Of a DNA stretch of 64,000 bases, positions 42,976 through 54,727 are shown one piece after another. The position numbers were made by a program, and so were the translations under genes. Origin of the DNA: Trichuris trichiura (lineage: Eukaryota > Nematoda > Enoplea > Trichinellida > Trichuridae). Where the stretch lies: NCBI GenBank assembly GCA_037903355.1, contig JBAJFE010000004.1:6308001-6372000 (forward strand), read 5' to 3'. A model generated the notes under the pieces. That model had not been told where the DNA came from. It was given only the letters and a program-made list of their open reading frames with translations, and did not search any database. Every line of letters begins with the position of its first letter. The first letter of the stretch is position 1.

Positions 42976-45858
42976 AATAATTCTGAACCTTCTGCAAGAA
43001 AGGATCTTTTTCTTTAGTGATTACACGTATACCGCATAGCCTCAATCGGCCATTAAAGGTCACTGGAGAAAAGAGATAGAAATATAAGTTCCCATAATTG
43101 GTGGACATTTTCCAATTTAATGACGTAGGACTTTATAACGGGTGTACTAGTCTTCATTAATTTTTACTCAGGTAGCCCACTCGTTGAATGTTCAAATTTT
43201 CTCAAGCGAACTCTCGGATCAAACCTATTCCTTTCGCAGCACACAAAAGCCAATCTGTGCACGGAAGTTGATGATAAAGAATGGGCAATGTAGGACCTAA
43301 AAGCTTCCTTAATAAAATTTGAGACAGAAAGGGACGAAGCTCGAGCGAGAACAGTTGCGGCAAAATGAACGCGGTTGGGAAAGAAGCTCATTCACTCTGT
43401 CGGAAGGTCAACTAGGGGAGGAGGGCTGGGAAGTCAATAATGCCGAACGGCTAATGGCGGGATTAAGCTTAAGAAACACTGCTTCAGAGCGACGGAGTGG
43501 TCCTTTCAATAATGAAAGGTGCGTACCTTGTCTTGTACTGAAAAGTTTTGACAATGAAGACAGCATTTCGTAAGCGGTGCATTATTCCATACATAATGAA
43601 CGTGCGAATAATTAACAGTCCTGCTTCTCAACTTTTCTCGCGTGAACAAAGCATCCTCATAAGAGGAACAATAGCAAAAAGACATCATCGAATCGAGAAC
43701 GAAGGAAAACAATACGAACAGTTGTTGAAACAGACTAAACTTTCGAAATCCGTAACTTCTTATAGTACTATATGACAGAGCCCAAATCTATTCAGTCCTC
43801 ACCAAATTAGCCAGACCCTTACGAAAAATGAAACACAATCCCGTTATGCGGCACTCCGTGTTCAAGCCTTCACCAAAGAAATTAGAACATCCTTCATCTG
43901 TCTCACAACTGCGTACGGAAAAATAACCTGCGTGTAATTATCCCTTACTTGTGCTTGTCGAGCTTGCGGAATGAGCCGTGTCTCGTTATCAGCACAACAC
44001 ATAACGACAAGGGTTTTTTTATAGCCGTAATCCGGCAGAAGGAAATATTTTAACATGACTGGGATGGAGAACAAGTTTGAACTAAGCTGTTTTGGAAGGT
44101 AATTCTTAAAATAGAAAGCAACGTAAATTAAATTACATAGAAGAAGGTGACTTACGGATTTCCCTGCTTTGAAAATTAAAGAGAATTGTTGAGAATTACT
44201 CCCAAAAATGGTTTAACTTAAACCTACAGTTCCTACCCTGGTCGCTTTAAAATATTTTACTCCGCCTGTTTACGACCACAGAAGTCCTTTGCCGTTACAT
44301 GTCATGCGGACGAAAGAACACAGCTCATTCCGGAAGCGTCGAAATCAAAATAAATTACCGCACGTAGTTAGTTCTCTCCAAACAGTTATGAAACAAATTA
44401 CTACGAGAAAAGGTTGTGAAACTCTACAAACTCGTATCAAAGAGCTGCGTTTTTGATACATTATAAACCAGTACAGAAATGCAACATTTCGTAAATTTTG
44501 TAATCCTTTATCTGTTGCTATATTCAGAAAAATATTACTTCTAAGTTAATACAAAAATAGCAAAAAAATTTGACATCATTCAAACGGTTGGGGAATCAGT
44601 TTCTATCGCGGCATGGTTCTTTAACCACGGGAAACCCCTAATCGGCAGATTTCTGACTCTAAGATACATGTTGCTTCACAGAACATAAAACTAACAAAGG
44701 AAACTGACAGCTCAAGAGGCGAAGAAGCACCTTACCGAAACAGGTGTTAATCCAAACGAATCCTCCCAACAGATAGCCGTATGGTAGCATATTGTTAAAA
44801 TATTTGCAGGTACAATTGACCTAACTCTTTTCAATGAACATCTTTTTTCTGTTAACGTATAGCGTGAACAGCTTTCCGAGAACACAGCTATAGTCTTGTA
44901 GCGAATTTTTGATACAACGATAATTAATTATTTAATTGGAGGTCAGCATAGCATGAAAAAAGGTATGACTGAGCGTGCATTCGTGCCAAAAGTGTTTCCC
45001 TAACTTTTCAGGACCAGGTCTTAATTCGCAGATCGCTTTTTTCTGTGCCGACCCGTACTTTCTCCCTTGTCCTTCTCCTGCTGGAACTCCTGAAAGCCTA
45101 TCGCCGCTTCCGCCCTGCAGTTCTCATCTCTAGGCCCCCTTACCTCCAGCACCCCTCTTTCATTCTGCTGTTGCTCCTGTTGGAAAACGTTGATCTAAAA
45201 CAGTAAAATGTAAAGTGCGGCACTAATTTCGAAGGCTCTTAAGTTTTGTTTTAAGCTGCAGGAATTACCGAACGCGAATTTTTCCCCGTCGTCATTTTGA
45301 AATTGTCAATTTACTGCCGCCGCTTTGCTACGGTAGAGTATCTGACTTCGTTTACGTAGCTATATCTCGCGAATTCAAGCATGATTACCCATAAAGCTAA
45401 CGGAATCTGTTGGCTCTTTGCTGCCTCCCTTTTACCCATAAAAGTGACGATAGCTGTTCAAGCTGTTTGCTCCTTTCTTTATGGTCATCTGTTGGAGTTT
45501 CATTTTCAGGCTAGCACAGCTAAGCGAACATCGCAACAATGGAAGTTACATGAATCTTCCCTTCCACAGCGCATGTAAAACTTGCACTATGGGAGATTCC
45601 TTCAACGAAATGCCCTAGAACAATGATGAGCACGGGAAGGTGATTTTGAAGCCCAGGGGGGATAGGAATAAACGCGAAAGTGGCGATCCTGGGCAGTGAA
45701 ATGTTTAAGGGGATTGTCCCCCTTGGAGCCGACGAAGACGGAAACGGCAGGTTCAAGAAATCCTATGCATATGTGCCAAATAACAAAAAAAATTTCATTT
45801 CCGCAATACGTGATTTTGAAAAAAGTGTCAAGACAGTTCTTCGCGGATATGTACATAC
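42976..45858. other. No recognisable gene
   Basis: Open frames of 60-85 codons on both strands without motifs. No paired repeats or RNA genes were seen. Confidence 0.45.
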
Positions 45859-45890
45859 AGTAGGCCCTCGTTATCCACAGTCTTTTTATC
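45859..45890 (+). repeat. Solitary Tigger-type terminus
   Basis: TACAGTAGGCCCTCGTTATCCAC looks like one end of a pogo/Tigger element, whose termini typically run CAGT(A/T)G-x-CCCTCG-x-TATCC. No inverted partner was found, so it is either truncated or chance. Confidence 0.35.
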
Positions 45891-46144
45891 CCCGGATTCG
45901 ACTCAACGCGATTTGTCTTTAGAAAACAATGACTTAATTTTTAGCAGAGATTGACGAATTGCTGCTGAACATAATAGCAGCGCAGTGTCCTTTTTTGTGT
46001 ATTTAGTGGTTGGATTCCATCATGCGACCTGAGAAAATGGTTTTTTCTGTTCTTATGCCTTCTCAACCCTGCGTATAATGCTAATACCTCGTGTTACTAT
46101 GATGAGCTATCACTCACCTGCTGCTTTAGTTTCTCATTTCCCCA

Positions 46145-46160
46145 AATTAGGCTTAGGCAC
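46145..46160 (+). repeat. Two tandem TTAGGC units
   Basis: AATTAGGCTTAGGCACC contains two exact copies of TTAGGC, the telomere unit known in many nematodes. Two units could be chance. Similar doublets occur inside the dispersed repeats. Confidence 0.3.
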
Positions 46161-46209
46161 CTCATTTTTTTGTAAGTCAATTTCTTAAGTCATTATGGCC
46201 TATGAATTG

Positions 46210-46409
46210 TGTAACGGTAGAGATAAGCAGGTACGAGCTGGGTGGTAGACACGTCAGGAGTCGGAGAGTCAGAGAGAGAGAGTAGTCAGTAGTCCTCGCG
46301 GACGTTCGTTGTAGGGTGATCCGCGTCTTCGGTGTCGTTGGTGTTATTTGTGTGTGCGCGACGTGGTACTGTGAATAAAAGACTTGAAGAGACTCAGTGG
46401 TTTGTTACA
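46210..46409 (+). repeat. 5' LTR
   Basis: About 200 bp, beginning TGTAACGGTAGAG and ending GTTTGTTACA. It contains GTGAATAAAAG (46,370-46,380), a likely polyadenylation signal, near its 3' end. It matches 50,712-50,931. Confidence 0.9.
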
Positions 46410-46430
46410 TATTTGGCGACCGCGGCAGGA
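46410..46430 (+). promoter_or_regulatory. Primer-binding site region
   Basis: TATTTGGCGACCGCGGCAGG directly follows the 5' LTR. TGGCGACCG at this place is typical of Ty3/gypsy elements and would pair with the 3' end of a host tRNA. The tRNA identity is not assigned. Confidence 0.6.
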
Positions 46431-46466
46431 CCTTGGTGCCAACCCCCTATTACGCTCTCGTCAGCA

Positions 46467-47122
46467 ATGGACGTCGATGTGTGGCTCGGACGACTGCACG
46501 ATTACTTGACTGCGAACACTATACCGAAAGCGCGTTGGGTGCCCATTATGAGGTCTCTGGTCGACGATAAGATTTATAAGAGCTTAAACTGTCTAGGCCA
46601 ACAGTGCACCTACAAAACATTGAAATCGCATTTGCGACGGTGATTCAGAAAAGACGATTCTCTCTTCGTTCAGCGCCTACAGTTTTTCCAGCGCGTGCAG
46701 AAGCCAGGAGAATCAGTCGATGATTTCGCTGATGAATTACGATGCCTCAGAGCAGAAGTCGGGAAGCAAGATGACGATTTGAAAGAGCAATTCATCATGG
46801 GACTCAAGATACCGCTGCACAAAGGCATCTGCTGGACAAAAGACCAGATTCCTTTGATCAAGCGGTGCAGATCGCCAAGCAATATCGTGCTGCGCAAGCA
46901 TCGGTAGAAAACATGCAGAGGAGAAGACGACTGATGGTGACAGGTGGCTGTCAGGACGGGTACGCTATTGGGAGGAGCGGCCTCAGCAGCACAGAGACGC
47001 AGCTGATTGTGACAGCGCTAGAGCGCATTGAAGAGCGATTGTCCCGGCTAGAAGTCGCTCATCAGAGAGACGAGCATAGAATCGGAAGAAAATGTCATCG
47101 CGAAGGTACAGCGATAAGGTAG
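46467..47122 (+). pseudogene. Gypsy gag capsid region
   Basis: The start is the ATG at 46,467 (MDVDVWLGRLHDYL). The frame carries a capsid-like run (FQRVQKPGESVDDFADELRC), stops at 46,641 and shifts near 46,850 before a basic, Arg/Glu-rich tail that ends in a stop at about 47,120. Gag would package the element RNA; this copy cannot make an intact protein. Confidence 0.75.
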
Positions 47123-47143
47123 GCTGCTCGAAGCAAAGCTGAG

Positions 47144-47720
47144 GTGACCTGTTTTGTTTGTGCTACGACGGGTCATTTTGCTCGAGATTGTCCCATGCGG
47201 CAAAGAGAGAGTAACGCAACGGAGGACTTAGCGATGAGCTTGACGGATGGTGGGCTATCACGAGAAAGCAGACGTTTGCCGTATGTCGAGGTGGAAGTCT
47301 CCAATGGAATGAGGTTGAATGCTCTGGTGGACACGGGAACCGTAGCGACCTTCGTACACGAAAGCTTACTTGAACAGTGCGGAATCCCCGTGCAACCATG
47401 GAAGCAGGCAGCATTTAAAGGAGTGGACGGAGCTCAGGTATGTCCCAAGGGCAAGGCACAGCTCGAGCTAACATGCTTGGGAAGGCAACTCAGGGTGAAC
47501 GCGGTGGTCCTGGCTGCTCCACCGTGTCCTTTAGCTTTGGGTATGCATGCGTTGACGTTGTTGGGTGTGACGCTGGAGCTCTCTGCGCAGGGACTACTGG
47601 TCCAATTAATGAATGACCGGCAGCCAACGGATAAAGAGATTCTGCCGACGAGGGCTGAAAGTTGGACCGCAGAGGAACCAATCACGTCAGTAATGGCCGG
47701 AGTGACTTACGGCGAGCAAA
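47144..47720 (+). pseudogene. Gypsy nucleocapsid zinc knuckle and protease
   Basis: CFVCATTGHFARDC is a CCHC zinc knuckle (C-x2-C-x4-H-x4-C). About 60 residues later, ALVDTGTVATFV carries the retropepsin active-site D-T-G. The same frame runs to the left end of the inserted MITE at 47,723. Confidence 0.85.
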
Positions 47721-47722
47721 TA

Positions 47723-47939
47723 CCGTATTTCACGGCCTATAAGAACACAGCTCTACCTAAGTAATGGGTAGTAATGATTGGCCCAGTTAATCACTTAGTG
47801 AGTCTAATTGAGGTAGAAGAATTGCTGTTCAGCTCATAGGACTAATAAGTAGAATGCGAGCCTAGGAAGTACCAACTGGGCCAATTATTACCACCCATTA
47901 CTTAGGTAGAGGGGTGTTCTTATAGGCCGTGAAATACGG
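47723..47939. mobile_element. 217-bp palindromic MITE inside the gypsy element
   Basis: 66-bp terminal inverted repeats starting CCGTATTTCACGGCCTATAA face each other with only a few mismatches around an 85-base centre. TA flanks both ends (47,721-47,722 and 47,940-47,941), indicating a Tc1/mariner/pogo-type mechanism. It splits the protease-RT linker, so it arrived after the gypsy element. Confidence 0.9.
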
Positions 47940-47962
47940 TAAACGGCGTTCAGAGAGTAGAA

Positions 47963-48850
47963 GTGGAAAAGGTTTTGCAATCTTTTCTTCAGCTGTTTAG
48001 GAAGGCGGGGAATCACGCGGCGGCGGATCATAGAATCACCCATCGAATACCAACACAGGCAGTAAATCCTATCACGTGTCGCCCGTATCGCGTCTCAAGT
48101 AGTGAGCGAAAAGCGATAGCAGAACAGGTGAATGAAATGATAAGAGATGGAATCGTGGAAAGATCCAGCAGTCCGTGGTCATTCCCGGTAGTAATGGTGC
48201 AGAAACTGGACAGCACCTAGCGATTCTGTGTAGACTACCGCCGTCTAAACGCTATTACCATACGGGACGTCTATCCGATGCCTCTGATGGACGACGTGCT
48301 AGACCGTATGGGGGGCGCGCGGTACTTTTCAAAGTTGGATTTCAAGAGCGGCTATTGGCAGATTCCGGTGGAGCCGGCGGATCGAAAAAAACCGCCTTTG
48401 TAACGCCAGATGGCTTATACCAATTCAAGAAGATGCCGTTTGGACTATGTAATGCCCCAGCGAGTTTCTCACGTCTGATGGATCATGTGTTGGGAGATTT
48501 GAAATGGACGGCGTGTCTCAGTTACATGGATGACATACTTGTCTTCTCAGCTACATTCGACGAGCATGTAACTCGCCTCAAAGCGGTACTCAGTGCGTTG
48601 GCCAACAACGGATTGCGTCTACAACCGGCAAAGTGTGTGATCAGCACTGATAAAACGGAATACTTGGGCCATGTAATAGATGCTACAGGAGTGCACCCGG
48701 ATCCGGCGAAAGTAGAAGCTATATCAGCGTTTCCGAGACCGCAAACAGTCAGACAACTGAGAAGGTTCATTGGTATGACTAGCTATTACCGAAGGTTCGT
48801 GCGAAACTTTGCAATAATCATGCGTCCACTTGTTGAAAAAGACAGAAACG
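47963..48850 (+). pseudogene. Gypsy reverse transcriptase
   Basis: Conserved RT blocks appear in order: the IVERSSSPWSFPVVMV region, RFCVDYRRLNAIT, YFSKLDFKSGYWQI, MPFGLCNAPASFSRLM and the catalytic YMDD (LSYMDDILVF), then EYLGHVI. Breaks are a TAG at 48,218 just before RFCVDYRRL, a one-base loss in the A tract near 48,385 and another frame change near 48,835. All catalytic aspartates are visible, but no uninterrupted enzyme is encoded. Confidence 0.9.
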
Positions 48851-49495
48851 TGGAGCTGGAGTACTGAACAGGAGAAAGCGTTTCTGGACCTAAAGGCGAG
48901 GATGAAACATCCACCTGTGTTGCATCACTTTCGGGAAGATTGGTTTACGGAACTACACTGCGATGCTAGCAGGGAAGGCTTGGGAGCAGTACTGATTCAG
49001 TCGAAGGATGAAGAAGAGCACGCCATTCTTTATTTGAGCCGCGTGCTAACGTCGACTGAACAAAGGTACCACTCAAATGAGTTGGAATGTTTAGCTGTTG
49101 TCTGGGCTTTGCGGATGGTACGTCCGTACGTTTTGGGTCGAAAATTTAGGGCCGTGACGGATAATGCAGCAGCAAAGTGGCTCTTCGAAAGGCGACAGTC
49201 GAACGACAAATTTGGAAGATGCGCCATGGCTGTGACGGAGTATCTTGACATGTGTGAGTTCGTACATCGCGCAGGTCGAGCAAATGTGGTGGCAGATGCG
49301 CTGTCTCGAGCACCGGTGGGTAAGGCGGTGTCCGAAGCAGAGATAGCGGAAGAGTTGATGCCGTGTGCAGCAGTCTGTGATGACATTAGCCGGGAAGAGC
49401 TGGAAATCTCACAGTCAGCTGATCCAGAGCTACGCCGCATCATGGAGCGGATTGCCTCTAATCAAGTGGATGCTGACGGAGAGAGAGAGGAATAA
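48840..49495 (+). pseudogene. Gypsy RNase H and linker
   Basis: The frame carries TELHCDASREGLGAVL, SRVLTSTEQRYHSNELECLA and AVTDNAAAKWLF, then RANVVADALSRAP. These show the D-E-D arrangement of gypsy RNase H and the usual ADALSR ending. The domain is entire in one frame, but only fused out of frame to the RT. Confidence 0.85.
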
Positions 49496-49559
49496 CACAC
49501 TGGAAGAATCGCGACTCTTCCAAGGCATTTTATATCGCAAAAATAAGGATCAGGGCAGC

Positions 49560-50766
49560 CCATGGAGACTGGCAATCCCTTCTAACTTATGACGAAATGT
49601 TGTCGTTTCCCTCCATGTTGGGCCTACCGCAGGACATCTTGGGGTGGAGAAAACAGTGACTAGGGTGCGGAAACGGTATTGGTGGCCAAAGATCACAGTA
49701 ACGGTGGGGCAGGTAGTACTGGCATGCCCAACATGCCAGAAAAGGAAGGTTGGATGTAGCAAACCTTGTGGCCTTCTCCAAAGTATAGAACCCCCGAGGA
49801 AGCCGTTTGAGATGGTGGGGATAGACCATCTCGGGCCATTTCCTGTAACCAGCAAAGGGAATCGGCACATCATCGTGTGCGTCGATTATTTTGACGAAAT
49901 GGGTGGAATTATTCGCCGTTCCGGACACGACAAGTCAGAGGGTCGCAGACCGTTTAATGAAAGCTATCATCCTAAGGCACGGCGTGCCTAAAAAATTGAT
50001 CAGTAACTAGGGTACAGCCTTTACGACGGAGACCACGAAGGCGGTTTTATCAAAACTGAAAATCGAACATGGCATGACCAGCAGCTGTTATCCCCAGTCT
50101 AACGGGCTGATCGAACGAATAAACAGGACGCTGAGCAGCATACTGGCTGCCTACGTAAATTCCAAGCATGCGAACTGGGACGAATGTATGCCATATGCAA
50201 TGTTCGCAATCAACATGATGGACCAGTCAAGCACTGGAGCCTCCCACTTCGAACTGGTTTACGGTCGCTTAGCTGTACTCCCGACAGATAGCTGTTTTCC
50301 ATGGCCGGAGGAAGCTCACGAAATGTATGAAGACTTCAAGAAGCGAGTTGCGTCTTTGCGAGCTGCAACCAGAGCCAAGTGCAAGGAGGCCCAAGGGAGG
50401 CAAAGGAGGCTACACGATCAGAGAAGAAACCAGGGTGGATCGTTCCGAGTCGGAGACCTTGTTTTACTACGTCGCGTTCTTCGACGAGTGTGCCGAAGTG
50501 CGAAGTTTCTGCCACGTTACGTGGGACCCTTTCGAGTGGTGCAGAAGCTTAGTGATATCACTTACAAGCTCAACTATTTGAAATCAGGTCGTCAGCGTAG
50601 GGCAGATAGGATTTTCACAGCCCACGTGGCACAACTGAAGAGATATCGGAGCCCGATGGAGTCAGCGTGGCGTCGCTCGGGGGAAAGCGACCGAAACGGG
50701 AGGGGGCGGATTGTAGCGGTAGAGATAAGCAGGTACGACGGAATGCAGGTACGAAGTGGGCGGTAG
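49560..50766 (+). pseudogene. Gypsy integrase, catalytically dead
   Basis: The zinc-binding part (H-L-G-V..., CPTCQKRK) and the first catalytic Asp (GIDHLGPFPV region) are readable, then a one-base insertion near 49,895 changes frame. At the second catalytic position (about 50,000-50,010) the expected D-R-G reads N-stop-G. The last block resumes as CYPQSNGLIERINRTLSSIL, with the catalytic Glu in GLIERINR. A basic chromatin-proximal tail with a GDLVLLRR-type beta strand follows. Both a key Asp and continuity are lost. Confidence 0.9.
50694..50711 (+). promoter_or_regulatory. Polypurine tract
   Basis: AAACGGGAGGGGGCGGA lies directly before the 3' LTR, where plus-strand DNA synthesis would be primed. 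Confidence 0.7.
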
Positions 50767-50931
50767 ACACACGTCAGGAGTCGGAGAGTCAGTGAGAGAG
50801 AGAGTAGTCAGTAGTCTTCGCGGATGCTCGTTGTGGGGTGATCCGCGTCTTCGGTGTCGTTGGTGTTATTTGTGTGTGCGCGGCGTGGTAATGTGAATAA
50901 AAGGTTTGAAGAGACTCAGTGGTTTGTTACA
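50712..50931 (+). repeat. 3' LTR
   Basis: About 220 bp, TGTAGCGGTAGAG to GTTTGTTACA. Relative to the 5' LTR it has about 15 extra bases from a duplicated GCAGGTACGA and a dozen or so substitutions, which implies an old insertion. Confidence 0.9.
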
Positions 50932-51299
50932 ATAGTAATAGAATTTTTTATCCATAGAAGCAGGTAAGTTTGAATATTAACTGTATCAGAAAGGCTGCAT
51001 ACGTTTTCTGGAGGAACACTGTAAGATCGCTTAATGCAGCAAAATTTTAAATTTACTTGAGCTATTCCCTGTTTGATGGATTAGGAAGTCCGTTAACAAC
51101 AGCAAAGGTTTACAAAGATAATAGCACAGCTTAGTCTACTGAAGTTGAAATGTCGTTTGGTGTGCAATAATTTTAAGTAGAAAAAATGCAATTTACACCA
51201 TTGTTTAAGCACTTCTATTAGTGAAAACCGCAAATCGACGTCAGAACCTGACATGTCTTGCCATTACTGCTGTGGTCTTTCACCAGTCACCCCTCCGTC
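50932..51299. other. No recognisable feature
   Basis: AT-rich flank of the gypsy element. Nothing recognised. Confidence 0.5.
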
Positions 51300-51485
51300 A
51301 TACTGTAGGTTGGTCGGGCTATCTTGTCCTGCACTAAGCTTAAGGCTAAACATAAGGTTTAAATCTTGGCTTAGATTACAATGAGGGCAAAAAAGGGTGA
51401 TTAGCATGGTCTCCAGTAAAGGCACAACAAGTTAAGGGCAAGTTTACCGGAAAGGAACCTGCATTCTTCAGACGGGGAGCGGTTG
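51300..51485 (+). repeat. Dispersed repeat, copy 3 (long form)
   Basis: Begins ATACTGTAGGTTGG and runs through ATCTTGTCCTGC, CTTGGCTTAGAT, GATTAGCATG, AAAGGCACAACAAGTTAAGG and GAAAGGAACCTGCATT. Copy 4 (55,315-55,503) has the same blocks on the other strand. No frame and no obvious terminal repeats. Confidence 0.75.
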
Positions 51486-51955
51486 AGAGATAGGATCTTA
51501 TCAGTGTCTCGCTGCTGCAGTATTCGCCATTGTTCTAAATTTTCGCCCGAAGGTCAGTGGACTTTTTAGTGTGAAAAAGTTGCTCACGGTGGAGTCGGCG
51601 AATTTAGGTCATCCAACCGGTGGATTTTTAACGGCTTAACAACGGAAGCTTTTGATCAGTCTACGAATGAGGGGAAGGGCGCCAGAGCCGGCTTTCGGGG
51701 AGCCCTTTCGTATCGATGGTCCATCACTCCAGCTATTGACGTGCGTTCATAGTTCCGCTGTCCAGTTTGGCAACTTTGACGTCAACGGGTATGACATTGT
51801 TAAATTTAAGTGAGCTTTTCTTCTTATCGCTTTGTATATTTGTTAGAAAAGGATAGGCTATGACTCTGCGGATGAGTCTTTCTGGTTGTAACGCTAAACA
51901 AGTGTTCAGCACTTGCGTCTCCTTCTTACTCACTGTTTATGAGTTGGCTCTAGTG

Positions 51956-53171
51956 CGGTGTTTCTCAAGCTGAAGGCCGTTTGGGCCCCCCTGAGATCGT
52001 TCTGAAGCGTCTGGGCGCCCATATTCTGATTGGCCAATTTCAAGCGCACTGATGGGCTGAAATGGTTGCAACGCTAGAAGGTGAACCACAGGTATACAGA
52101 TTTATTTCTGTGAACTGTTTTTCGAGAAGTCAGTGAAAGCTGCTTAGCTCGCCCATATGCGACCGAACAAGCCTGTCGATGTTGGGCTCGATCGAGGTAA
52201 CTCGCAGACGCAGATCGTTGCGTCTTGCTACTTGCAGCCGACTGCGTTTCTTCTTCAGTAGATCCGTAACGATACTAAATGAGTGCTCGACTAGACCCGA
52301 TGAGGGAAGGCGAATCAGTAACTTTTTGCCACATTCCATACGCCATGGTACAACTCCGGGACTTCTATCTGCAGGCTGAACTGCTGACAACCCTGTGACA
52401 ACCTGCCCTTCAACTCCACGTTCAATTGCAACTCCAGCAGCTCTTCTTGCAGTGACATCTCTTCCTACAGTGACATATCTTGCGAAGCCGGAGCGAGCGT
52501 AGGAAAAAAGGAATGGTACAGACAAAGTGTTTCAAGAAAATGTGTGAGCAGCACACGCAATTCCCTCTCGCTAACGCGTATGCTTCCATTGTAGCTGTGT
52601 GGACAATAGACGCGAAGAAAGAAAAGGAAGAAAATGGGAGTCGACGTTTTACAGAGCTAGGGCAACAGATGGTAATCGTTGACAAAATTGTAAAACAGAG
52701 ACATTGCTACGCCAACACGCACTAATCGCTGGTTGAATCGTAAAGCAGGTGCAAATATATCGCAAAAAATATGGCGCATTCTGATAACGCGGACAACTAT
52801 TCTCTGATGTGAACGACGTGCTCTGCGTTAAATGCTTCTCAGCAGAAAACTTCCCTTACTCAACCCAACGCCAGAAAGGTCACGATGTCAAACCTGCTAT
52901 CCCTTCCCTGTGTGTTTTGAATGGCCATTTTCACGAGCGGGGATTGGTTCATATGCTGGATTGGGGGGTAGCCGGCATCAGGCATAACCTGTAACGTTAT
53001 CCTAACCAGTACGCACAATACCTCATCCTCGGACCTCACCTTCCGATGCACGTCAACACGACGGCCCAGGTGGGGCATGTGCCCCACACAGCTCAAATGG
53101 GCCCCCCCTGCGGGCCCCCTGGCGCTCTGGGCCCCCCTGGTGGGGCACCTGCCCCACCGTGAGAAACACTG
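51956..53171 (-). mobile_element. 1.2-kb hAT transposon relic with transposase fragment
   Basis: The left end reads CGGTGTTTCTCAAGCTG and the right end, read inward, CAGTGTTTCTCACGGTGG. GC-rich subterminal GGGCCCCCC tracts lie near both ends. Flanking 8-mers (CTCTAGTG and GCTTAGAC) are only loosely alike. Inside, minus strand, is a hAT C-terminal domain (52,130-52,400). Confidence 0.7.
52130..52525 (-). pseudogene. hAT transposase C-terminal dimerisation region
   Basis: The frame ends with LPSSGLVEHSFSIVTDLLKK and KRSRLQVARRNDLRLRVTSI, then EPNIDRLVRSH. This is the SCAND3/ZBED-like hAT C-terminal motif (ExxFS...LxxKxRxRL...DLxLxxxxxxPxIxxL). It is a relative of the relic at 7.62-7.76 kb. The catalytic region upstream is not intact. 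Confidence 0.75.
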
Positions 53172-54727
53172 GCTTAGACGATAGGTGGTCACAGAAGAGA
53201 GTATAACTATGCAGTTGGGGGTAGGGTTATTAGTTTATTAAATCTAGCGTTGTGAGCGTCAAGTTAGTATGTGACGTTTGCAGCTGTCAAACTCACAAGC
53301 GCTACCTATGTTTGCGGATTAATAGGTGCCATTTTTACATGCAGGTTAGGAGGTGACATCGGGGGTTGCCGTACAACGGTTTGTATGATCAAGAGACTAC
53401 AGGTCGTTACGAGGAATTAGCAGAAAGAAAGACTAGGGTTCCCGGATGGAGACTTCCAGTCAATTTTTGTGTCGTCAGACGATGGGTTTAACCCAAAGGA
53501 CTATGCCAGTCATGGTCTCGCGCTCTAGAATGAGCCACATTTCTGAGCTTTCAGATACAACGTGAGTAGAAATTCTGACTCATGTGGGAAGTCGCGGCGG
53601 AACGCTGTCGCAATCAAGCAGGTCGAAAAGAAGGCTTGGAAACATAGCTGGGGAAGACAGTGCTCCCTTGGATGCACAGAAAAGAGATTGTCTACCATTG
53701 ACAGTCACTTGATACTTATACCAGATTTATAGATGTAAACCAATGGAAGTGTACCTGGTGAAAAAGTACCGCATGGAAAGGAAGCCTTGAGGAGACAGGA
53801 CATACGACAGTACGAAATGCGAAAAAACAAATAAGAAAATCGCACGAAAGCTCAGCATGACAGTTAAACCGCTCCCCGAAAAGGAACCCTTGAAACATGG
53901 CTAACGAAAGGTAATGCACGCTGTCCTGGACTGAAGAGAGGAAGATTGTCCATTGACGAAAATCATGAGTGAAACAGAAGATATGAATGACGCGATCATG
54001 CGTCAAACCGTATGGATCGAAACGAGCTGCACCCTAATACGCATTACTTTTCACGGACGAAAGCCTGTGTAAAGTCAGAGTTCACTTAAGGCGGAAGTTT
54101 CAGGCAGATTTTGCTGGCCAGACTCAGCGACAGATGCGAACACTGGAAACAAACTGGCAAGTTTTATGCGTTTTCATATCACCATTCTTAATGGGGCTAA
54201 ATCATACCGGACCTTAATAGCTCTTGAAATAAATTAAAAGGGATGATGTGCATAGGTTCTCCGAAGTTTTACATTATCCTGTGTAACAAACTGGCATTTG
54301 GTATTTTGAAATCGTTTTTGAATATTTTGAAAGCGCTATGCATGGTTAGCCAAATATTTTTGGGCATCAGTCATTGAGAAACGCGCAAAACCTAAAATAA
54401 CCTGGCACCTTCAGAAAGCATACTGGACAAATCCGGTACACATTGATCGGTAAATATTTCCAGTGACTGCGGAAACCGACCACTTAATGAGTAACCGCAA
54501 AAATTTTTAAGGAAAAGCGTATTAGAGTTGATTTAATGTCCAAACGGTCGCTTCAAAGAGCGCCGGCATAAAAGCATACAAAAAAAATAAAGTTTCCTTA
54601 ATGTAATAACTCATACCTGCGTATTTATAGTGTTTAGTCTACAGTACTAGAAGGAGTGGTGGGTGATCTACCTACTTTTGGTAATATTTCCTATTATACT
54701 AGTTGAGGTGTGTCAGTAAGAAGTGAA
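53172..54727. other. No recognisable gene; one old repeat copy
   Basis: Noncoding flank of the CHY gene. It contains 53,730-53,970, a diverged copy of the segment at 35,060-35,300. Nothing else recognised. Confidence 0.45.
53730..53970. repeat. Dispersed repeat shared with 35.06-35.30 kb, copy B
   Basis: Same orientation and same order of short matching blocks as at 35,060-35,300 (ATGTAAACCAATGGAA, GGAAGCCTTGAGGA, GAAAATCGCA, CATGACAGTTAAACC, GTCCTGGACTGAA). Strongly diverged. Confidence 0.5.

Larger units (their letters stand above)
46210..50931 (+). mobile_element. Decayed Ty3/gypsy LTR retrotransposon
   Basis: 5' LTR, primer site, gag, zinc knuckle, protease, RT, RNase H, integrase, polypurine tract and 3' LTR are all present in Ty3/gypsy order (integrase last). 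Coding is broken by stops at about 46,641, between 47,122 and 47,144, and at 48,218, by frame changes near 46,850, 48,385, 48,835 and 49,895, and by a MITE at 47,723-47,939. The LTRs differ by several substitutions and an internal duplication. Flanking bases (AATTG left, ATAGT right) do not form a target duplication. There is no envelope gene. Defective without help. Confidence 0.95.

Noticed and set aside
49030..49443. 137-codon minus-strand open frame
   Set aside because: It is the shadow of the gypsy RNase H reading frame on the other strand.
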